Of a stretch of DNA of 64,000 nt, positions 59,223 to 64,000 are shown piece after piece. The position numbers and the translations under genes were made by a program. Source of the stretch: Bryoerythrophyllum caledonicum. Its lineage: Eukaryota; Streptophyta; Bryopsida; Pottiales; Pottiaceae. Numbering within the stretch: the first letter of the stretch is position 1; every line of letters starts with the position of its first letter. Below the pieces are notes generated by a model. It did no database searches. It worked only from the letters and a program-made list of their open reading frames with translations, and had not been told where the DNA came from. Where the stretch lies: the NCBI GenBank assembly GCA_963971425.1, contig OZ020526.1, positions 3,748,180 to 3,812,179 of the forward strand, in the 5' to 3' direction.

Positions 59223-60031
59223 TGCGCCCGCCGCAATCCAATCCCGAGGAACTTCAAAATTCCGCAACCTCAAAAGAATTTCAAGTAATTCACAGATCTG
59301 CAAAACCCAAACACGTTTAACACCTCAAACCCTCTCTCTCCTCAGCGAATATTGTTTTCAGACTATGACACACATAACAACCTCTCATTCCGTAAACCCT
59401 TTCCAACCCCAAACTCTAGATCTACAAAACCAAAAACCATCACAGATCTCGCGCGATCTATCCGGAACCGGAACCTACCCAAGTCTAGAAATCGTTCGAT
59501 TCAACCGGCTTCCTCACAATACTTGTACTTGATGGCTTCAAACGCGAAAACCCCACAAAACTTGGATCGAGCAGGCACACCAGGAAGGTGTTAAGAGAGC
59601 GCGGAGCTGACAAACCCCACCACTGACCGCGGCAGCCGTTGCGGTCGTCGGCAAAGAAGGTTCCCCGGGGTGCGCCGCGAAGATGCCGGCCAACGCGCCT
59701 CCCTCCTGGTTCGTCACCGTCGTCACGTCACCGTCGTCACGCCACCCGCATTCACTACCAATGCGAGTCTCTCCCACTCACTTCTTCTTTTTCACCTCCA
59801 AGTCGTCTTTAACGTAGACTTGGTCTGTTCTCGAGCACTATCGCAAAGCCTTATTTTATCCACAAACAGTCGGTATCCGCATTTGTCGAAAAGTCGGACC
59901 GGCAACTTATTCTTTTACGGTACTCATTCTTTTTCTTCTATGGACCTGGCATTTCACTTTTTACTTTTTTCCATTACTTTTTTTGTGAACTCCAGTCTCC
60001 AGTGGAGGCCGCCATGAATAGTGTCTATTCG
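59223..60031. other. 5' flank of the coiled-coil gene
   Basis: C-rich pyrimidine tract 59300-59480, probably 5' UTR or promoter. GC-rich 59600-59760 with open frames but no known domain. Confidence 0.4.
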
Positions 60032-60040
60032 TTCCACCAC

Positions 60041-60554
60041 TAAGGGCCTCTTTATGCTGCAAGTCAAGTTGAGGCAAAATCTCCAAAAGCCTAATGAAGG
60101 TCCCTTGCTTCAAATCCAAAGGATGGCCTCTAATAGCCATGGCCTTTGGAAGTAGTATAAAGTGAGAAGAGGCCATCAAGTGGACCAAATCATTTTTTAA
60201 CATAAATTTAAACATGGCAGCCCGTATCTTCATCTTATAGACTTAAAAATATATATATCTTATTTTTTCATAGCTATTTCCAAACGGCTTCTCGCATTTT
60301 CCGTCAGGTCCACCTCAAAGAAGTGGGTCGGAAGGGAAATTTGTGGGGACACAAAATTGAGGCACTTTTCCTGCCATGTAAGGAAAAAAGTGCTCGCCAC
60401 ATCATTTTCTCATCCCTCCTCCTTTCAAGCTGATTTTTTTAGCATCAAGCCAAATTTGAGGGACTTCTCAATTTTGACCAATCACAACGTTCGAGAATGC
60501 TTCAACTTGCAGCTTCTTGCCTTTGGATTTGCAATGTAAAGAGGCCCTTAGTCA
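60041..60554. mobile_element. MITE with TAAGGGCCTCTTTA ends and 9-bp duplication
   Basis: The inverted ends share GGGCCTCTTTA..(T)TGCAA. TTCCACCAC flanks at 60032-60040 and 60555-60563. The left flank resembles the LINE 3' UTR sequence at 30208-30235, so it may sit in a LINE tail. No coding capacity. Confidence 0.6.
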
Positions 60555-60809
60555 TTCCACCACCTAACAAATGAGTGGTATAGTGACTCCAAAAACTGAG
60601 TCTATGTAAGAAAACACACAACTTCAAATAACAATGCCACAAACACGGATGATCAAAATCAAAAGCAGTAGAAAACAAAATTGTAGAGAATAAAGTTCTA
60701 TACAACACCATGATGGAAAAAATATGGTTTCAATTACAACAAATTAAAGAAAGATCTTGAATCAAAGTATGTAAATAGACTCGATTTTTGCACTACACCT
60801 AAAAAGTCA

Positions 60810-61745
60810 CTTAAAAATTTGTCCACCACCCTCTTGCAGCCAAAACAACTGCAATTTGATCAGGCATGCTAGCATACAATCTCTTACGCTCTTCTACACT
60901 AGTAGAAAAGAAAACTTCTTGCACTTGCTTCCATAATTGAAGAATACCATAAGGAGGAGTAGGATAGGAATTCAATTGCCGTTTGAGTGAAGCTCATACA
61001 TTTTCGATCGGATTTAGGGTAGGGGACTATGGAGGCTACTCTAAGACACAAAATGATTGCCTTCCAAACCAATATGAAATAATTTTTGTTGAATGAACAC
61101 TAGCATTGTCCTCTTGGAAAATAACTTCCTCAACATTGAATTCGTGTATTGTGCAATGCCCCTAATCCTTTAGAAGTCAAACAACTCCAAAGCATAATGC
61201 CGCCTCCACCATGTTTGACAGCACGTACATAAATGTTTTCTTTGTCTTCAATACAACACCAAGCTCTTCCATCTAAGCTAAAACGACACATTTTGGTTTC
61301 ATCACTAAATACCACCCGCTCCCAATCACTCACTGTCCAATCTTTGTGATTTTGAGCATATTGAAACCTTGCTTTGATGTTCTTCTCAATTGAGAAAGGC
61401 TTCTCAATTTTTCTAGAATAAGGCAATCCTTGTTCTTTCAACGCATTCCTCAAGGTATTATCATACATTTCTATACTTGTCTCTCTTTTCAACACTTTTG
61501 CAACCTCTGTTGCAGTTTCTAAACCTCCAACAATTACTAAACGTAAAACCGCTTCTCCCACTTTGTAAGGAATTTAGGACGACCTCCTTTAGACAAGTCT
61601 AAGTTGTGAGATTGATGCTTAATATCACTCTATTAACTGTAGATTGTAATAGACCCAAGCTTCTTGCAATCTTTCTACTGCTATTTCCTTTTTCTACCAA
61701 AGCTACAATATTTTCTTCTTTGTCTGTAGAAAGATTGCCTCATCC
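60810..61745 (-). pseudogene. Tc1-type DD34E transposase, broken
   Basis: The minus strand reads an N-terminal helix-turn-helix (IVALVEKGNSSRKIAR near 61700), a GRPK hook near 61585, first catalytic Asp in VVFSDETK near 61310, second Asp in FQEDNASVHS near 61115 and Glu in NPIENV near 61010. The spacing between the last two is 34 residues, giving DD34E. Two in-frame stops and a shift with a deletion of about 40 codons near 61140 inactivate it. Tc1 proteins cut and paste DNA at TA sites. Terminal inverted repeats were not established. DD34E Tc1 elements are unusual in plants. Confidence 0.8.
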
Positions 61746-62166
61746 TTCATTACAACTTCTACAAATCACAAGAACTGTACAAGACAATCTAGAACAAACC
61801 CTGGAAAAAAATTATCAAATTTCATAAAGAAACAAGAACAAACAAGTTACCAAAGAAGGTAGCAAGAAAGGCCTCAAAAACTGAGTCTGTGCACTCTCAA
61901 AGCTTTCCCGTTTGTCACTCAAACCTTTTGGAAGATGATGATGTGACTGTAGTACTTCTCCCTCTCGAGGATAGACACTATGATTTTTTTTCAAAAATAA
62001 AACAGTTTCATCTGTGATGAATATATTAATATAAATATTATACTTTTTCATAATCCTTTACCTTTTTGGGCCTATGAGTAGATTTGGTACAATTTCTTTG
62101 TTTTTAAGGTAAGTTATACTCACGTTGGTCTCCTTTAGTCCCTTTTAGCTCCAAAAAGAAATTTAA
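61746..62166. other. Intergenic, Tc1 flank
   Basis: Holds a motif (CTCAAAAACTGAGTCTGTG near 61873) that also occurs in direct orientation near 60585, on the other side of the Tc1 remnant. No gene. Confidence 0.35.
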
Positions 62167-62397
62167 CCTTGAAAAGAGCAAGTGTGGGTTTCGGGGACAA
62201 ATTTTTTTCACTTTGAGTGCAATTATCCCTCAATCCGTATGGTCAAAATTCAATTTTTTTTCCTTGCAACTTATCTCATGTAAGTTTAGAAGAAGATCCT
62301 ACCATTACATTCTCAAAAAGTTCATCTTGGGAGTTTTTGATCAATGCAATAGAACTTGCTATAAAATTGGGTGTGGTTCTTTAGGGGTTAATAAATT
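62167..62397. mobile_element. Possible TTAA-type MITE
   Basis: Left TTAA-CCTTGAAAAGA and right GGTTCTTTAGGGG-TTAA. The right end matches the TTAA family, the left end only weakly. Confidence 0.4.
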
Positions 62398-62875
62398 CAT
62401 TAGAAGAATTATTACTCCATTAATTTTACATCTTCCAAGATAGACTTTTTGAGGATGTAATCATAGGATCTTCTTCTAAATTTATATGAGATGGTATGGT
62501 TCAAATTTTGTGAATTTTGACCATACAAATTGGAAGATAATCGAAGTCAAAGTGAAGTTTTTTGTCCTCCGTACAAACCCTTGGTTCTTTTCAGGGTTAG
62601 AGACCAGAGCTCATCTTTCTTTAGATTTTTTTGATGCAATGGGCATTTTGAAGGAGATTGGTGGAATGGGTTCTATTGTGGTGTATATTTTTGAACTAAA
62701 ATCTCACCATGACAGTATTGAGAATAGGAGACTAGGGTACCTACTACACTAAATTTTATGTTTAGGGTAGGCACACTATATGATTTATAAATGCTATGAG
62801 TTTTTACTCTCAATGAATATTTTCACCAACCATGTTGACAATGATCACCCTCTTTAAGTAGAATAGATAAGGCCA

Positions 62876-63164
62876 GACCCCCTCATTGGGAGGTTAGTGG
62901 ATAGATAGAGGTGGACAAGGTCATCCCCTCCCCGTTCCCACAGCCCCGTTCTCGTACTCGTTCCCCTAGCTTCATTCAAACCCTGAACCCTAAACACCAC
63001 CTATAAACCCTAAACTCTACAGGGTGAACCTTAACCCCTAAACCCTGAACCCTAAAACCCTCCCAAGGGTTCTCTAAACCCTAAAACTAGGTTATAGGAG
63101 GAACAAGGAGGGGAATGGTCCTCGTCCACCTCCGTCCATCCACTGATCCTCCAATGAGGGGGTC
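62876..63164. mobile_element. MITE with long TIRs containing interstitial telomeric repeats
   Basis: Inverted ends of about 60 bp start GACCCCCTCATTGG on both sides and include AGGTGGAC(A/G)AGG. The centre (62985-63100) holds degenerate CCCTAAA repeats. No clear target duplication. Confidence 0.65.
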
Positions 63165-63359
63165 AATTTGCACTGGCTGTATAGATAATTGTACTCCCAG
63201 TAAAAAAAACTTCGTCAAAAGTAAAAAGTTGTGGCACTTTCAAATCATAAAGTACCACTACACTAAAAGTTTCATTTAGTGTAATGGCACAAATAGTGTA
63301 ATTACCTTAGTACACTAATTGCGAACAAGTTGACAAATAGTGTACTAATTGCAAACAAG

Positions 63360-63970
63360 TGTACTTTCTCAAAAGATTATTCGATCAAAATTTACTTTAT
63401 CAAAGATTACTTTATCGGAGTACACTTTATGGAAAATTAATTTTTTTAAAGCTTACTTTTTCAAGAGATTACTTTTTCAAATTTTACTTCTTAAAAAGTT
63501 TACTTTTTCAAAATTTACTTTTCCAAACATTAACTTTTTCAAAACTTTACTTTTTCAAAACTTTACTCTTTCAAAAATTTACTTTTTTCCAAGTTTACTT
63601 TTGAAAAAGTTCACATTTTCAAAAGTTTAATTTTTCAAAAGTTTACTTTTGAAAAGGTTTACTTTTGAAAAAGTTTACTTTTCAAACGTTTACTTTTTCA
63701 AATCTTTACTTTTTCAAATGTTTACATTTGGAAAAGCTTATTTTTACAAAAGTTTACCTTTTCAAAAGGTAAGTTGTCTTTTTTCCCGAATTGATGTTTT
63801 TCCCTAGTTCTTGTTTTTTTCAAAAATGTTGTTTTTTCCTTAATTATTTTTTCCTAATTGTTGTTTTTGCAAAAATGTTGTGTTTTCCTATTTGTTGTTT
63901 TCCCAAATTGTTGTTTTTTCCTAATTGTTGTTTTTTCCCAATTGTTGTTTTTTCCAATTTTTTCTTTGAG
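63360..63970. repeat. T/A-rich minisatellite, two related arrays
   Basis: About 63360-63780: 17-19-bp units around TTTACTTTTTCAAAA, over 20 copies. About 63790-63970: units around TTGTTGTTTTTTCCCAA. Frames through the first array are compositional. Confidence 0.85.
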
Positions 63971-64000
63971 AGTTTTATTTTTTCTCTTCTTCACCTTTTT

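Noticed and set aside
60584..61896. Direct motifs AAAAACTGAGTCTRTG on both sides of the Tc1 remnant as TIRs
   Set aside because: They are in direct rather than inverted orientation, so they do not fit Tc1 ends.

Overview
This is eukaryotic nuclear DNA from a streptophyte. It has GT-AG introns, a three-exon R2R3-MYB gene of plant type, plant telomere-type TTTAGGG motifs, and mostly AT-rich DNA packed with nested transposons and only three host-gene candidates in 64 kb. A large, repeat-rich genome is implied. A Ty3/Gypsy element carrying a cytosine methyltransferase plus a Dualen-like LINE with two endonuclease types point towards a charophyte alga or an early-diverging land plant. That placement is inference; the species cannot be read from the sequence.

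Layout. 1-4760: decayed plant L1-type LINE (+), split by a 459-bp pogo-like element. 4761-12825: AT-rich, no gene, several repeats. 13520-14869 (-): R2R3-MYB gene whose last codons lie in a repeat. 15690-15912: degenerate 11-bp periodic repeat. 16318-25854 (-): Ty3/Gypsy element in the order gag, protease, C5-cytosine methyltransferase, RT/RNase H, integrase, PHD finger, all with stops or shifts. 25.9-30 kb: small TTAA elements, a LINE fragment and a GC-rich minisatellite. About 30.0-47.7 kb (-): Dualen-like LINE (2A-like motif, APE endonuclease, RT, an unassigned domain, RNase H, CCHC plus restriction-like nuclease). It is split in its coding frame by a 9,787-bp terminal-inverted-repeat element (31316-41102) with a 10-bp target duplication. 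That element carries an exon-rich N4/N6-methylase-like gene (-), a SWIM zinc-finger gene (+), and a run of 14-bp palindromes between its exons.

49595-52360 (-): four-exon JmjC/cupin ribosomal-oxygenase-like gene (NO66/MINA type), with telo-box-like TTTAGGG runs at its 5' end and a SINE insertion beyond its 3' end. 53.3-55.5 kb: TTAA-flanked elements. 56153-59222 (-): four-exon coiled-coil protein gene. 60.0-64 kb: a MITE, a Tc1-type DD34E transposase pseudogene, another MITE with interstitial telomeric repeats, and a T/A-rich minisatellite.

The recurrent theme is methyltransferase genes inside mobile elements: a C5 enzyme in the Gypsy element and an N4/N6-type enzyme in the TIR element. Both copies here are decayed. 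The three host genes look intact by splice-frame analysis.
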